From: Algoriphagus pacificus
Lineage (GTDB): Bacteria; Bacteroidota; Bacteroidia; Cytophagales; Cyclobacteriaceae
Length of the DNA stretch: 64,000 nt
NCBI RefSeq assembly: GCF_017254845.1
Contig: NZ_JAFKCU010000002.1
Span: forward strand, 1,105,956 to 1,169,955
Direction of reading: 5' to 3'
Shown: in pieces, positions 7,360-16,943 of the stretch
Numbering within the stretch: position 1 is the stretch's first letter
Layout of the letters: every line of letters begins with the position of its first letter
The notes under the pieces: model-generated
What the model was told of the DNA's origin: nothing
The model's input: the letters and a program-made list of their open reading frames with translations, nothing else
Databases searched by the model: none
Program-made: the position numbers and the translations under genes

Positions 7360-8691
7360 TTAATGAATGTTTTGATGTATTTCCTCTAAGGTTCTTCCTT
7401 TGGTTTCCGGCATTCTGAATCGTACCCATAAGAGTTGAAATAGCATCATCACTGCAAAGAATGAAAAGATATAACCGGGCCCAAATTGGTTTGCAAAGAA
7501 AGGAAAGATATTAGCAATAATAGCTGCTAAAATCCAATGGGTGAAAGAACCAATAGATTGGCCATAGGCACGCAAGTCGTTTGGAAACATCTCAGAAATG
7601 AAAACCCATATCACTGCTCCCTGGCCGATTGCATGAGAGGCAATAAAACCGAAAACAAAAATAGGAAGCCAGAAAGTTGGGATTCCTGGACCTAGAAAAT
7701 TGTAAGCCATAAGTGATAGTGAAATGATATAACCTACCGAACCCATATACATTAATTTTTTTCTTCCGATCCTGTCAATCAGGTAAAGTCCTAAGAAAGT
7801 TGCCAGTAAGTTTACTACTCCAATACCGATGGTGGAGATCAAGGCACTTTCGGTTGAAATCCCCGCCATTTCAAATACTCTGGGAGCAAAATAGATAATG
7901 GCGTTGATCCCAGAAACTTGGTTGAAAAAGGCAAATATGATAGCCATGATTGTCGTAGGGAAGAATCGCTTTTCAAAAAGTGCGGAAAAGCTTCCTTTTT
8001 TCTTGATTTTCTGTTCTTCTTCAATGGCCATTTTTATGGCTTCGTCCACTCCATCTGGGTCTGTTCTTGTTAATATTGCCCGAGCTTGAATCTGATCGTT
8101 GAATTTACCGATAAGCCATCTTGGGCTTTCTGGAATTCTAAAAATCATGACCGAATAAATCAAAGCTGGAACTCCTTCTGCAGCAAGCATCCATCTCCAA
8201 TCTTGGTCTAATTCTGCGGTTCCAATTAGGTAATTGGATACATAGGCCATCACTATCCCGAATACAATGTTGAATTGGTATAATGCGACAAGTAAACCTC
8301 TGTTTTTCGCAGGAGCAATTTCTGAAATATACATGGGGGCAACCACAGAGGAAGCACCTACGCCCAATCCACCAAGAAATCTGAATAAGGTAAATGAAGT
8401 GACATCCCAAGCTAAGCCGGATCCGACTGCTGAGATTAAATAAAATAGACCTATCCAAAGGAGACTTTTCTTTCTTCCGAATTTATCAGCTGGAACTCCT
8501 CCAAATAAAGCACCTATTACTGTTCCGTATAAAGCCGATGCAATCGCAAGTCCATGCATCCAGTCGCTTAATTCCCATACTTCTTGAATTGCTCTTTCAG
8601 CTCCCGAAATGACAGCTGTATCAAAACCGAATAAAAATCCACCGAGGGCGGCAGTGATCGAAACGAAGAATGCATAGTTTTTTGAAGACAT
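7360..8691 (-). CDS. Sugar porter family MFS transporter
   Basis: Inner-membrane protein of 443 residues with about twelve helices. It has all sugar porter (XylE/GLUT-type) signatures: GFDTAVISGAE in helix 1, DKFGRKK in the first cytoplasmic loop, PESPRWLIGK after helix 6, the QVSGINAIIYFAP motif in helix 7 that binds the sugar, DRIGRKKLM in the repeat loop, and PETKGRTLEEI at the C-terminus. The family mostly performs proton-sugar symport or facilitated uptake. It leads the two-gene operon with the PfkB kinase. The region 8692-8949 upstream is shared with the divergent mutase gene; no perfect promoter was found there for this gene. Confidence 0.92.
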   Translation of the reverse strand: MSSKNYAFFVSITAALGGFLFGFDTAVISGAERAIQEVWELSDWMHGLAIASALYGTVIGALFGGVPADKFGRKKSLLWIGLFYLISAVGSGLAWDVTSFTLFRFLGGLGVGASSVVAPMYISEIAPAKNRGLLVALYQFNIVFGIVMAYVSNYLIGTAELDQDWRWMLAAEGVPALIYSVMIFRIPESPRWLIGKFNDQIQARAILTRTDPDGVDEAIKMAIEEEQKIKKKGSFSALFEKRFFPTTIMAIIFAFFNQVSGINAIIYFAPRVFEMAGISTESALISTIGIGVVNLLATFLGLYLIDRIGRKKLMYMGSVGYIISLSLMAYNFLGPGIPTFWLPIFVFGFIASHAIGQGAVIWVFISEMFPNDLRAYGQSIGSFTHWILAAIIANIFPFFANQFGPGYIFSFFAVMMLFQLLWVRFRMPETKGRTLEEIHQNIH

Positions 8692-8949
8692 GGATATTTT
8701 GGGCTATTAAGTTTGCTAAACTAAAGAGAAGCCTAATAATTCAAAACAGAAATGTCTTTTTCAGCAAATTATTATCAGAGGTGGATCTGTGTCTATTTAA
8801 TTAAAACCAAAGAAAATTTTGTTTTGGAACAAGGAATTCAAGGTCAACTCGTGCGATTTTACGTATATTCGCAAGCAGGTAAAATTTGATATTTCTACAG
8901 TTTGCGAACCTGAAAAATCAACAAGCTATCATCATTATAAACCCAATTC

Positions 8950-11900
8950 ATGACTGTCACAACAGAGATTTATAAGCCAAAAAACCACATTAGAATTGTA
9001 ACTGCCGCCTCACTTTTTGATGGGCATGATGCTGCTATCAATATCATGCGGAGAATCATCCAATCGACTGGTTGTGAGGTAATCCATCTTGGACATAATA
9101 GATCGGTACAAGAGATTGTTTCCTGTGCAATCCAAGAGGATGTGCAGGCTATTGCTATTACTTCCTATCAAGGAGGTCACGTAGAATTTTTTAAATACAT
9201 GTATGATTTGCTCCATGAAAAGGGAGCTGGGCATATCAAGATTTTCGGCGGGGGAGGAGGAACCATCCTTCAAGAAGAAATCAAAGAACTGCATGAATAT
9301 GGAATAGCCAGAATTTACGCTCCAGATGATGGAAGGGCTATGGGATTGCAAGGCATGATCAACGATCTGGTTTCACAGGCTGATTTTCCAATAGGAGATA
9401 AACTTCAAGAGGGTTTTAAACTTGATCGCGAAAACAAAGCATTTATTGGAAGAGCTATTTCAGCATTTGAAAATTTTCCAGAAAAATCCACTGAATTACT
9501 AAAAGAGGTAAGAGAGGCCAGCAAAAAGTCTGTGACTCCTGTGCTTGGGATCACAGGAACAGGAGGTGCCGGTAAATCATCTCTCGTGGATGAATTGGTA
9601 AGGAGATTTTTGATGGACTTTGAGGATAAAACCCTTGCTATCATTTCGGTTGATCCATCTAAGCGGAAAACAGGAGGCGCACTTCTAGGTGATAGAATCC
9701 GCATGAATGCGATTCATCATCCCAGAGTTTTTATGCGTTCGCTCGCGACTAGACAGTCCAATTTGGCACTATCTAAATATGTCCAAGATGCTGTGGATAC
9801 GGTGAAAGCTGCCGGTTTTGATATGGTTATTTTGGAAACTTCTGGCATCGGTCAATCAGATACTGAAATCATTGAGCATTCTGAACTGTCTCTCTATGTG
9901 ATGACTCCGGAATACGGAGCAGCATCTCAGTTGGAAAAAATTGATATGTTGGATTTTGCTGATGTGATTGCTTTGAACAAATTCGACAAGCGAGGTGCAT
10001 TGGATGCTATCCGAGATGTCAAAAAACAATACCAAAGGAACCATAATCTTTGGGAGATAGCTGACGAAGATATCCCTGTTTATGGGACAATTGCTTCTCA
10101 GTTTAATGATCCTGGCATGAACCAATTGTATCGTGCTTTGATCTCCAAGATCAACGAAAAGCATCCGGGTTGGGAAAGTACTTTTGAATTGACAGCTGGA
10201 ACTTCTGAAAAGATTTATATCATTCCACCTGCTAGAACACGGTATTTGTCTGAGATTTCTGAAATCAACAGGAACTATGATACTTGGGTAGAAGAGCAAA
10301 AAGAAATTGCTCAGAAGCTTTATAGTATCCATATGTCCATGGAAACCATTAAGTCCCTGAAAGTTGACGACCAGGATCGCTTATTGAAGGAGCTTCAGGA
10401 AGTTTATAATCAAGTGGAGTTAGATCTGGATCCAAAAAACAAAAAGTGGATCGAAGAGTGGCCTACTGAAGCCGCTAAATACGGCGATGATTTTTATGTA
10501 TTCAAAGTAAGGGATAAAGAAATCAAGGTAAAAACTTACTATACCTCACTTTCTGATTCAAAAATCTCTAAAATTTCCCTTCCGAAATATGAGGCTTGGG
10601 GTGATTTATTGAAGTGGGGTTTACGGGAAAATGTACCAGGTCAATTCCCTTATACTGCTGGAGTTTTTCCTTTCAAAAGAGAAGGAGAAGATCCGACTCG
10701 AATGTTTGCTGGAGAGGGAAGTCCGGAAAGAACTAACAAAAGATTCCATTACGTCTCGAAAGACATGCCTGCCAAGCGACTTTCGACGGCCTTTGATTCG
10801 GTGACACTATATGGTGAAGATCCTGATTATCGACCGGATATTTATGGCAAGATAGGCAACTCTGGAGTTAACGTTTGCTGCTTGGATGATGCTAAAAAAC
10901 TCTATTCAGGGTTTAACCTGGTAGATCCAATGACCTCTGTATCCATGACTATCAATGGTCCTGCTGCAACTATGACTGCGTTTTTTATGAATGCCGCCAT
11001 CGATCAGCAATGTGAGGTTTACATCAAAGCTAACGGGTTGGAAGATGAGGTACAGCAAAAAATAGATGCCTTGTACAAAGAGAAAGGACTGCCAAGACCT
11101 ACCTATTTGGGTAAAATTCCAGATGGAAATGATGGTCTTGGATTGATGCTTTTAGGAGTTACAGGTGATCAGGTTTTGCCGCTCGAAACTTATGAAAAAA
11201 TAAAGGCTGACACAATTTCCAGAGTTCGAGGAACTGTGCAGGCAGATATCTTAAAAGAGGATCAAGCTCAGAATACCTGTATTTTCTCAACTGAGTTTTC
11301 CTTGAGGTTGATGGGAGATGTTCAGGAATATTTTATTGATAACAGTATTCGAAATTTCTATTCAGTTTCTATTTCAGGCTATCATATTGCTGAAGCTGGA
11401 GCCAATCCAATTACCCAATTGGCGTTGACGCTTTCCAATGGATTTACTTACGTGGAATATTACGTGAGTAGAGGAATGGACATTAATAAGTTTGCTCCCA
11501 ACCTTTCGTTTTTCTTTTCGAATGGAATTGATCCGGAATACGCAGTTATTGGTCGTGTTGCCAGGAGAGTTTGGGCCAAAGCCATGAAACTTAAGTATGG
11601 TGCCAATGAACGATCTCAAATGCTGAAATATCATATTCAGACTTCTGGAAGATCTCTTCATGCCCAGGAAATTGATTTCAATGACATTCGTACCACTTTG
11701 CAAGCTCTGTATGCCATTTATGATAATTGTAACTCATTGCATACAAATGCCTACGACGAAGCGATCACGACGCCAACAGAGGCTTCTGTGAGGCGTGCTA
11801 TGGCTATCCAGTTGATCATCAATAAGGAATTGGGTTTAGCCAAAAACGAAAATCCAATCCAAGGTTCATTTATTATTGAAGAATTGACGGATTTGGTAGA

Positions 11901-12327
11901 AGAAGCGATTTATCTTGAATTTGATAGAATTACAGAGCGTGGTGGTGTTTTAGGAGCCATGGAGACAATGTATCAGCGAGGCAAAATCCAAGAGGAGAGT
12001 TTGCACTATGAAATGCTGAAACACACAGGAGAATATCCAATTATAGGTGTGAATACATTTCTTTCCTCAGACGGATCACCAACTGTGACTCCTGGGGAAG
12101 TAATCCGGGCAACTCAAGAAGAGAAGGAAGCTCAAATTCAAACTTTGAAAAATTTGAATCAATCACATCCAGAACTTGTTAATTCACACCTTCAAAACCT
12201 CAAAAAGGTAGCTATCACCAATGGTAATATTTTCGCAGAACTGATGGAAGCAGCGAAATATTGTTCTTTGGGACAGATTACACATGCCTTATATGAGGTT
12301 GGAGGTCAATACAGAAGAAATATGTAA
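8950..12327 (+). CDS. icmF: Fused isobutyryl-CoA mutase IcmF (B12-dependent acyl-CoA mutase with built-in G-protein chaperone)
   Basis: Protein of 1125 residues joining three parts in the IcmF order. First is a cobalamin-binding domain (about 13-145) with DGHDAAIN, where D24 and H26 form the DxH base-off ligand pair. Second is a MeaI/MeaB-like GTPase (about 195-420) with Walker [10 protein letters not shown] and the NKFD base motif. Third is the substrate-binding TIM barrel (about 550-1090) containing [19 protein letters not shown] and [15 protein letters not shown]. IcmF interconverts isobutyryl-CoA and n-butyryl-CoA using adenosylcobalamin, and some members take isovaleryl/pivalyl-CoA. In Bacteroidota it is often annotated as methylmalonyl-CoA mutase, but the domain order is that of IcmF. 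No mutase subunit or separate chaperone lies nearby. A -7-like TATATTCG is at 8864-8871 with no -33 partner. Confidence 0.93.
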   Translation: MTVTTEIYKPKNHIRIVTAASLFDGHDAAINIMRRIIQSTGCEVIHLGHNRSVQEIVSCAIQEDVQAIAITSYQGGHVEFFKYMYDLLHEKGAGHIKIFGGGGGTILQEEIKELHEYGIARIYAPDDGRAMGLQGMINDLVSQADFPIGDKLQEGFKLDRENKAFIGRAISAFENFPEKSTELLKEVREASKKSVTPVLGITGTGGAGKSSLVDELVRRFLMDFEDKTLAIISVDPSKRKTGGALLGDRIRMNAIHHPRVFMRSLATRQSNLALSKYVQDAVDTVKAAGFDMVILETSGIGQSDTEIIEHSELSLYVMTPEYGAASQLEKIDMLDFADVIALNKFDKRGALDAIRDVKKQYQRNHNLWEIADEDIPVYGTIASQFNDPGMNQLYRALISKINEKHPGWESTFELTAGTSEKIYIIPPARTRYLSEISEINRNYDTWVEEQKEIAQKLYSIHMSMETIKSLKVDDQDRLLKELQEVYNQVELDLDPKNKKWIEEWPTEAAKYGDDFYVFKVRDKEIKVKTYYTSLSDSKISKISLPKYEAWGDLLKWGLRENVPGQFPYTAGVFPFKREGEDPTRMFAGEGSPERTNKRFHYVSKDMPAKRLSTAFDSVTLYGEDPDYRPDIYGKIGNSGVNVCCLDDAKKLYSGFNLVDPMTSVSMTINGPAATMTAFFMNAAIDQQCEVYIKANGLEDEVQQKIDALYKEKGLPRPTYLGKIPDGNDGLGLMLLGVTGDQVLPLETYEKIKADTISRVRGTVQADILKEDQAQNTCIFSTEFSLRLMGDVQEYFIDNSIRNFYSVSISGYHIAEAGANPITQLALTLSNGFTYVEYYVSRGMDINKFAPNLSFFFSNGIDPEYAVIGRVARRVWAKAMKLKYGANERSQMLKYHIQTSGRSLHAQEIDFNDIRTTLQALYAIYDNCNSLHTNAYDEAITTPTEASVRRAMAIQLIINKELGLAKNENPIQGSFIIEELTDLVEEAIYLEFDRITERGGVLGAMETMYQRGKIQEESLHYEMLKHTGEYPIIGVNTFLSSDGSPTVTPGEVIRATQEEKEAQIQTLKNLNQSHPELVNSHLQNLKKVAITNGNIFAELMEAAKYCSLGQITHALYEVGGQYRRNM

Positions 12328-12377
12328 AAATTAAGACTGGAATTTAAATTCCGGTCAAAAGGAAAATTTTCAATATC

Positions 12378-12794
12378 ATGTCAAAAAGAAATGTGACTGT
12401 TCGCATGAAGGCGGACTACGAATACGAGGCGGTAAACCCTCAGGGCAATACGGTTCAGATCGATATGTATGATCCAGATCAGAAAAAAGCACAATCGCCA
12501 ATGGAGCTTTTGCTTTCTGCATTGGGTGGTTGCTCGGCTGTCGATGCTGTATTGATGATGAAGAAAAAGAGAAGAACCATTGAGTCTTTTACTGTGGATG
12601 TGGAAGGAATCAGAAATGATGGAGTCCCAGCTTTCTATACAGATATTCATATGTCCTTTACGTTGGTTTCTCCGGATGCAAACGAGTTGGAATTTGGGAA
12701 AGTAGTAGCGCTGGCCGTAGAAAAATATTGCTCAGTTGCCTCTTCTTTGAACCCTAAAATCACCTATTCTTATTTAGTAAAGAAGCCCGAATGA
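12378..12794 (+). CDS. OsmC family peroxiredoxin-like protein
   Basis: Protein of 138 residues with the OsmC/Ohr fold. The two redox cysteines are in the expected places: SALGGCSAVD (C52), followed by the long helix, and EKYCSVASSL (C118). OsmC proteins reduce organic hydroperoxides using thiols or lipoyl-protein reductant and work as dimers in the cytoplasm. This is the YhfA-like branch (short, with SPMELLLSALGGC) rather than Ohr, judging by the second motif. It lies 50 bases after icmF and overlaps the following small gene by 4 bases (ATGA). Confidence 0.88.
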   Translation: MSKRNVTVRMKADYEYEAVNPQGNTVQIDMYDPDQKKAQSPMELLLSALGGCSAVDAVLMMKKKRRTIESFTVDVEGIRNDGVPAFYTDIHMSFTLVSPDANELEFGKVVALAVEKYCSVASSLNPKITYSYLVKKPE

Positions 12795-13030
12795 GAGTAG
12801 TAAAAGAGTTTACCCAGGAGGAAATCAGAATCAGTATTTTCTCCTGGAATAATAAATACATCCTCAAATTTGAGTTTGGACCACTTGAACAAACTTTTAA
12901 AGCAAGTGAAATGGATATTTTGGAGGAGGTTGATTTAGAAGCCTTTTGGAAAGGTGAATTTTTTGAAAAAGTGAAAGAAAGATTTAAAGAAATGGGTCAA
13001 ACTTTTCGTGCTGAATTGGAAAATTTATAA
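12791..13030 (+). CDS. Small conserved-type hypothetical protein
   Basis: I do not recognise this 79-residue protein by name. It starts with an ATG that overlaps the osmC stop (ATGA), which argues for real, coupled translation. It is acidic with a predicted beta-strand half (RISIFSWNNKYILKFEFGPLEQTF) and a charged helical half (EAFWKGEFFEKVKERFKEMG). No signal peptide, no membrane helix and no cysteine. The ordered codon use and the overlap suggest a functional partner of the OsmC protein, but no role can be assigned. Confidence 0.75.
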   Translation: MRVVKEFTQEEIRISIFSWNNKYILKFEFGPLEQTFKASEMDILEEVDLEAFWKGEFFEKVKERFKEMGQTFRAELENL

Positions 13031-13056
13031 TTTTCAAAACAAGCACCTGACTCAAA

Positions 13057-14070
13057 GTGAAAAAAGCAGCTTACATTTTTATACTTCCATTTCTAATTTT
13101 TTCTTGTGTAAGCAAGCCTTCCTTGGACGAGTTACCTGGAAATGATCACCTGAATGAGCTTATTCAAGAAATGGAGCAGGAAATCCTTGTTTTGAATGAG
13201 GAAATTATCTCGCTAAAAACCTATTATGAATGGATTCTAGAGAATAAAGAGGAACTTCTCAAGAAAGCCGATAAATCGAAATACACCTTGGTCGGTTCTT
13301 TCTCTAACAATGCCTTGGATGAAAATGGCGACTTGAGTAAGATTATTTTATCTACTAAAACTCCTGATTATCAGAAGTCCTACGATGAACTTTTATTTAC
13401 CAATATACTTGATTCTGCATTTAAGGCTGTTTACAAAAAACATCCTATCATAGCTCAGGTCTATTCCAATTCCGCTATGCAGGTGTCCCGTGTGTATCCT
13501 CCTTATGACGCACAGAATTTGATGGATCCGGATATCGATCTGCCGACTTTCAATTTCTATTACGAAGGAGATGAAGAGCACAACCCTTCCAAAGGTCCAA
13601 TTTGGATTCCTGAAGTTTATGTTGATCCTGCTGGTAAAGGTTGGATCATGTCATTGGTTCAGCCTGTTTATGAAGGTGAAAAGCTCTCGGCTGTTTTGGG
13701 AATTGATATAACTGTGGAAGAAATACTTCATCGTTTTCTGGAAGTGGAAGATGGTAATTTTTTGATAGTGAATGGAAAAGGCGATATTGTTTCCGGTAAT
13801 TCATCGGCAATAGAAGCATTGAGTTTGCCTCCATTGAAAAACCATATTTACAGGGAAACGATCCGATCTGATAATTTTAGAATTTCTGATTACAATCTTT
13901 TTAATAGTAAAAGCAGACAGGTGAGAGAAATGGCAAATGCATTTTTATTGAAGAAAGAAGAGAAGTTTTTGTTTGAAGAGGAAAACAACCTTTCGGATGC
14001 GATTGCTGCTGATTTTGATTTTACAGATTGGTATTTAATTGAAATCAACCCACCAAAAGATGTCGAATAA
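13057..14070 (+). CDS. Lipoprotein with Cache-type extracellular sensor domain
   Basis: Protein of 337 residues beginning at GTG 13057. The N-terminal hydrophobic stretch ends in LIFSC (C17), a lipobox, so it should be a lipid-anchored envelope protein. Residues about 30-75 form a charged coiled coil (EQEILVLNEEIISLKTYYEW). The remainder resembles a double Cache ligand-binding domain: the pattern IWIPEVYVDPAGKGWIMSLVQPVYEGEKLSAVLGIDITVEEI, split by Gly-rich turns, is the hallmark 'motion, old data, new data' strand pair of dCache sensors. It has no kinase or methyl-accepting domain of its own. The hybrid kinase starts inside its last codons, so the pair is almost certainly co-expressed and probably works together. 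Confidence 0.8.
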   Translation: MKKAAYIFILPFLIFSCVSKPSLDELPGNDHLNELIQEMEQEILVLNEEIISLKTYYEWILENKEELLKKADKSKYTLVGSFSNNALDENGDLSKIILSTKTPDYQKSYDELLFTNILDSAFKAVYKKHPIIAQVYSNSAMQVSRVYPPYDAQNLMDPDIDLPTFNFYYEGDEEHNPSKGPIWIPEVYVDPAGKGWIMSLVQPVYEGEKLSAVLGIDITVEEILHRFLEVEDGNFLIVNGKGDIVSGNSSAIEALSLPPLKNHIYRETIRSDNFRISDYNLFNSKSRQVREMANAFLLKKEEKFLFEEENNLSDAIAADFDFTDWYLIEINPPKDVE

Positions 14071-16912
14071 ACCCTATAAGAATCTTAGTTTTTTACTTAC
14101 GACCGCTTTAGGTATATTTTTGGTTCTATTGGTTGTTGCTTTAGGGGTAAGTTTTTATTTCGCCATTTCTGATGCTCAATTGGCCTCGCGAAAGGTCTTT
14201 TTAAATAAACAAACTGAACTTGCTGCCAGGGAATTAGAAATGGAAATTGACAAATTTGAAGACGATGCAGAAAGCATGTTTTCATTTTTGGAAGATAAGG
14301 ATCTTGATTTGGATGATTATAGGCAAGATCTTACTACAGTTACCAGAAAAGTAGTCAATAGTTATCCTGGTCTTATCGATACAGTTTGGGTCAATTTGGT
14401 CGATTCCGCAGTTTATTTTACGATGACTGATCGTAATGATTTTTTAAGAACACCTTACAATGGATTTGTCAGAAGTAACTACAGAGAAAATTCAAGTCTT
14501 TATCGAAGTAATCCACAAGGAATGCAGGCACTTTTTCGTCTTAACCTTTCTGAGTTTACCAAGGACTTTGTGACCAATTATTACCTCAATGCCGGTGGAG
14601 GAAAATTCTTATTGATTGGTGATCAAATCATCAACCTAAATCCCCAAAATCCAGATAGCCCGATTGAATTTGATAAAGAGGTTTTTAATACGATTAAAAG
14701 TGATGTAGCTGTTGGATTGAAGGGTATGTATAATATCCAACTGAGAGAAGGCGATAGGAAGATTGATGGGATTTTGGTTCAATATCCTTTTGATTTTGGG
14801 AATATACTTGAAAACGCCTCTTTGATATTTTTTATAGAAACTGAGCAATTGACTTCTGGAATCTATAATACCTACCTTTTGCTGTTTTCAGTACTGATTT
14901 TGCTATTAATAGGAACGATTATATTTTTTATTCTATCCCTCAGAAATAATCAAAATTATCAAAAGCAGCTTGAGAAGAATTCCAAGGAAATTTCGGAGCT
15001 ATTTGATCAGCAAAACCTTTTGTTGAAGGAGCTTAAAGGATTCGTATATTTCCATAATCACAAGGGAGAGATTACAGATGTAAGTGAAGAAATGGAGAAA
15101 ATCCTGGGTTCTCCAAAAGATGTCTTTTTGGAAGCATTTCGGCCCGAAAGTACGCACGAGGATGTGTTACGACTGAAACAAAAAGTCTATGATGCATTAG
15201 ATGCAAAGACTACATTTTTGGATTTTGAATACGATTATGTTCGACCTGATAAAAGAAAAATAAGAGTCAAAATATTTGAAAAGCTTTTATTTGATAAGAA
15301 TGGAAGGTTTAACGGAGGAATTGGAATCTGTACAGATATTACTTCTCAGTTTGAGTTTAGTCAGAAATTGATCCAAAGTGAAAATCGACTTCGAACAGTT
15401 TTGGAAAATATTCCTGATGTAATTTTCATTTATGATAACGAAGGAAATGTCATCGATTTTCATGTTAAGGATAAAATTCCTGGCTGGGACAAATCCTCTC
15501 TTGGTAAAAACATTTCTATCCTACTACCTCCAGACCAGCGTGATGAAACCTTGCAGGCCTTTGACATTGCAAGGAGAGAAGGCCAAATCCAAACTGTAAA
15601 TAGAAAGCTGAATCTACCAACTGGCACTCGCTATTTTGAGATCAGATATTTCCCTCTCGATGAGGATAGAATGATGTCGTTGGCAAAAGATATCACCAAT
15701 CAGAAGATTTGGGAAAAGGGATTGGTAGAAGCCATGAATGCAGCAGATGAAGCCAGTAGAGCCAAATCTGAATTTTTGGCAAATATGAGTCATGAAATAC
15801 GTACGCCAATGAATGGCTTATTGGGTATTATTGACTTGTTGGAAATGACCCCACTCGACAGTGAGCAAACACAATATCTGGAAATCATCAAAAACTCTGG
15901 AAATTCCCTACTAGGGATCATCAAGGATATTTTGGATTATTCTAAAATAGAAGCCGGAAAAATGGATATCAATCCAACGGTCGGAGTGCCGGCAGAAGAG
16001 CTGGAAAAGCAAATCCAGATATTTTATGGATTGGCACAAAAGAAAAAGATCAAAATCACAACAGCTATTGGTTCTGAAGCTAGAGAATTGTTTGAAACTG
16101 ATTTTGACAGGATCAACCAAGTGCTTCTCAACTTGGTTGGAAATGCAGTAAAATTCACTCCAATGGGTGGTTCAGTATCCATTTCTATGGATGTTGAGAA
16201 AATTGAAGATGATCTTTTTTACTTGAAAACCCAGATTAAGGACAGTGGAATAGGGATTCCAGAGGAATTGATTCCTATGCTGACAGAGCCTTTTTTTCAA
16301 GTGGAAAGCTCGAGTACGAGAAGTTTTCAAGGGACAGGTTTGGGACTTGCCATTGCCAAAAGAATCATCGAACTCATGGGAGGTGAGCTTGATATCACCA
16401 GTAAAGTGGGAGAGGGTTCCAAGTTCTCTTTTTCAGTTTTGATTAATAAAGCGAATGTTGAGAAAGAGGCCTTAAAGAATAAAACTTCGGATGAGCGTAA
16501 AAATTGGTTTGGAATGGGTAATGAATATCCACTTCGTCTATTGCTTGCCGAAGATAATGATCTCAACCTGCAACTAATGCAATTGATGTTAGATCAGTTG
16601 GGATATAAGTTTGATATAGCTAGAAACGGTTTGGACGCGCTGAAGATGGTCATGAAAAAAGAATACGATATGGTCTTGATGGATGTGCAAATGCCAGTAA
16701 TGAATGGTTTAGAGGCCACAAGAAAAATCAGGGAAACTCCAGGCATGGATAAGCTTTTTATTGTGGGATTATCCGCAAACGTTTTTGATGAAGATCAGAA
16801 GAAAGCAATTGAAAGTGGGATGGATGATTATTTAACCAAACCAATTAGATTGATTGCTTTGGCTCAAAAACTGGAATATTACTATATGAAAAAGCAGAAT
16901 GTAAAAGCATAA
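14060..16912 (+). CDS. Hybrid sensor histidine kinase/response regulator
   Basis: With the ATG at 14060 (preferred over an in-frame TTG 21 bases upstream) the protein has 950 residues. Order: membrane helix (about 10-35), extracytoplasmic sensor domain (36-265), second membrane helix (about 269-293), PAS domain (about 327-440), second PAS (about 440-560), HisKA with LANMSHEIRTPMNG (H578), HATPase_c with NLVGNAVKFT, DSGIGIPEE and GTGLGLAIAKR, then a receiver domain (about 825-940) with AEDND, phospho-acceptor D875 in LMDVQMPVMNG, and LTKP. No output domain or HPt is attached, so phosphotransfer must continue to an unlinked protein. It overlaps the upstream Cache lipoprotein by 11 bases, which suggests the lipoprotein acts as its accessory sensor. 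Confidence 0.93.
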   Translation: MSNKPYKNLSFLLTTALGIFLVLLVVALGVSFYFAISDAQLASRKVFLNKQTELAARELEMEIDKFEDDAESMFSFLEDKDLDLDDYRQDLTTVTRKVVNSYPGLIDTVWVNLVDSAVYFTMTDRNDFLRTPYNGFVRSNYRENSSLYRSNPQGMQALFRLNLSEFTKDFVTNYYLNAGGGKFLLIGDQIINLNPQNPDSPIEFDKEVFNTIKSDVAVGLKGMYNIQLREGDRKIDGILVQYPFDFGNILENASLIFFIETEQLTSGIYNTYLLLFSVLILLLIGTIIFFILSLRNNQNYQKQLEKNSKEISELFDQQNLLLKELKGFVYFHNHKGEITDVSEEMEKILGSPKDVFLEAFRPESTHEDVLRLKQKVYDALDAKTTFLDFEYDYVRPDKRKIRVKIFEKLLFDKNGRFNGGIGICTDITSQFEFSQKLIQSENRLRTVLENIPDVIFIYDNEGNVIDFHVKDKIPGWDKSSLGKNISILLPPDQRDETLQAFDIARREGQIQTVNRKLNLPTGTRYFEIRYFPLDEDRMMSLAKDITNQKIWEKGLVEAMNAADEASRAKSEFLANMSHEIRTPMNGLLGIIDLLEMTPLDSEQTQYLEIIKNSGNSLLGIIKDILDYSKIEAGKMDINPTVGVPAEELEKQIQIFYGLAQKKKIKITTAIGSEARELFETDFDRINQVLLNLVGNAVKFTPMGGSVSISMDVEKIEDDLFYLKTQIKDSGIGIPEELIPMLTEPFFQVESSSTRSFQGTGLGLAIAKRIIELMGGELDITSKVGEGSKFSFSVLINKANVEKEALKNKTSDERKNWFGMGNEYPLRLLLAEDNDLNLQLMQLMLDQLGYKFDIARNGLDALKMVMKKEYDMVLMDVQMPVMNGLEATRKIRETPGMDKLFIVGLSANVFDEDQKKAIESGMDDYLTKPIRLIALAQKLEYYYMKKQNVKA

Positions 16913-16940
16913 AAAAAGCCGGAAGAAATTCCGGCTTTTT
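16911..16940. terminator. Bidirectional terminator between the hybrid kinase and the E2 gene
   Basis: GCCGGAA (16918-16924) pairs with TTCCGGC (16929-16935) over a GAAA loop, with seven A before and five T after. It sits right at the kinase stop and just past the convergent E2 stop. Confidence 0.85.
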
Positions 16941-16943
16941 CAT

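Noticed and set aside
9856-10332. 158-codon frame on the minus strand inside icmF
   Set aside because: Shadow of the icmF gene; no family features.
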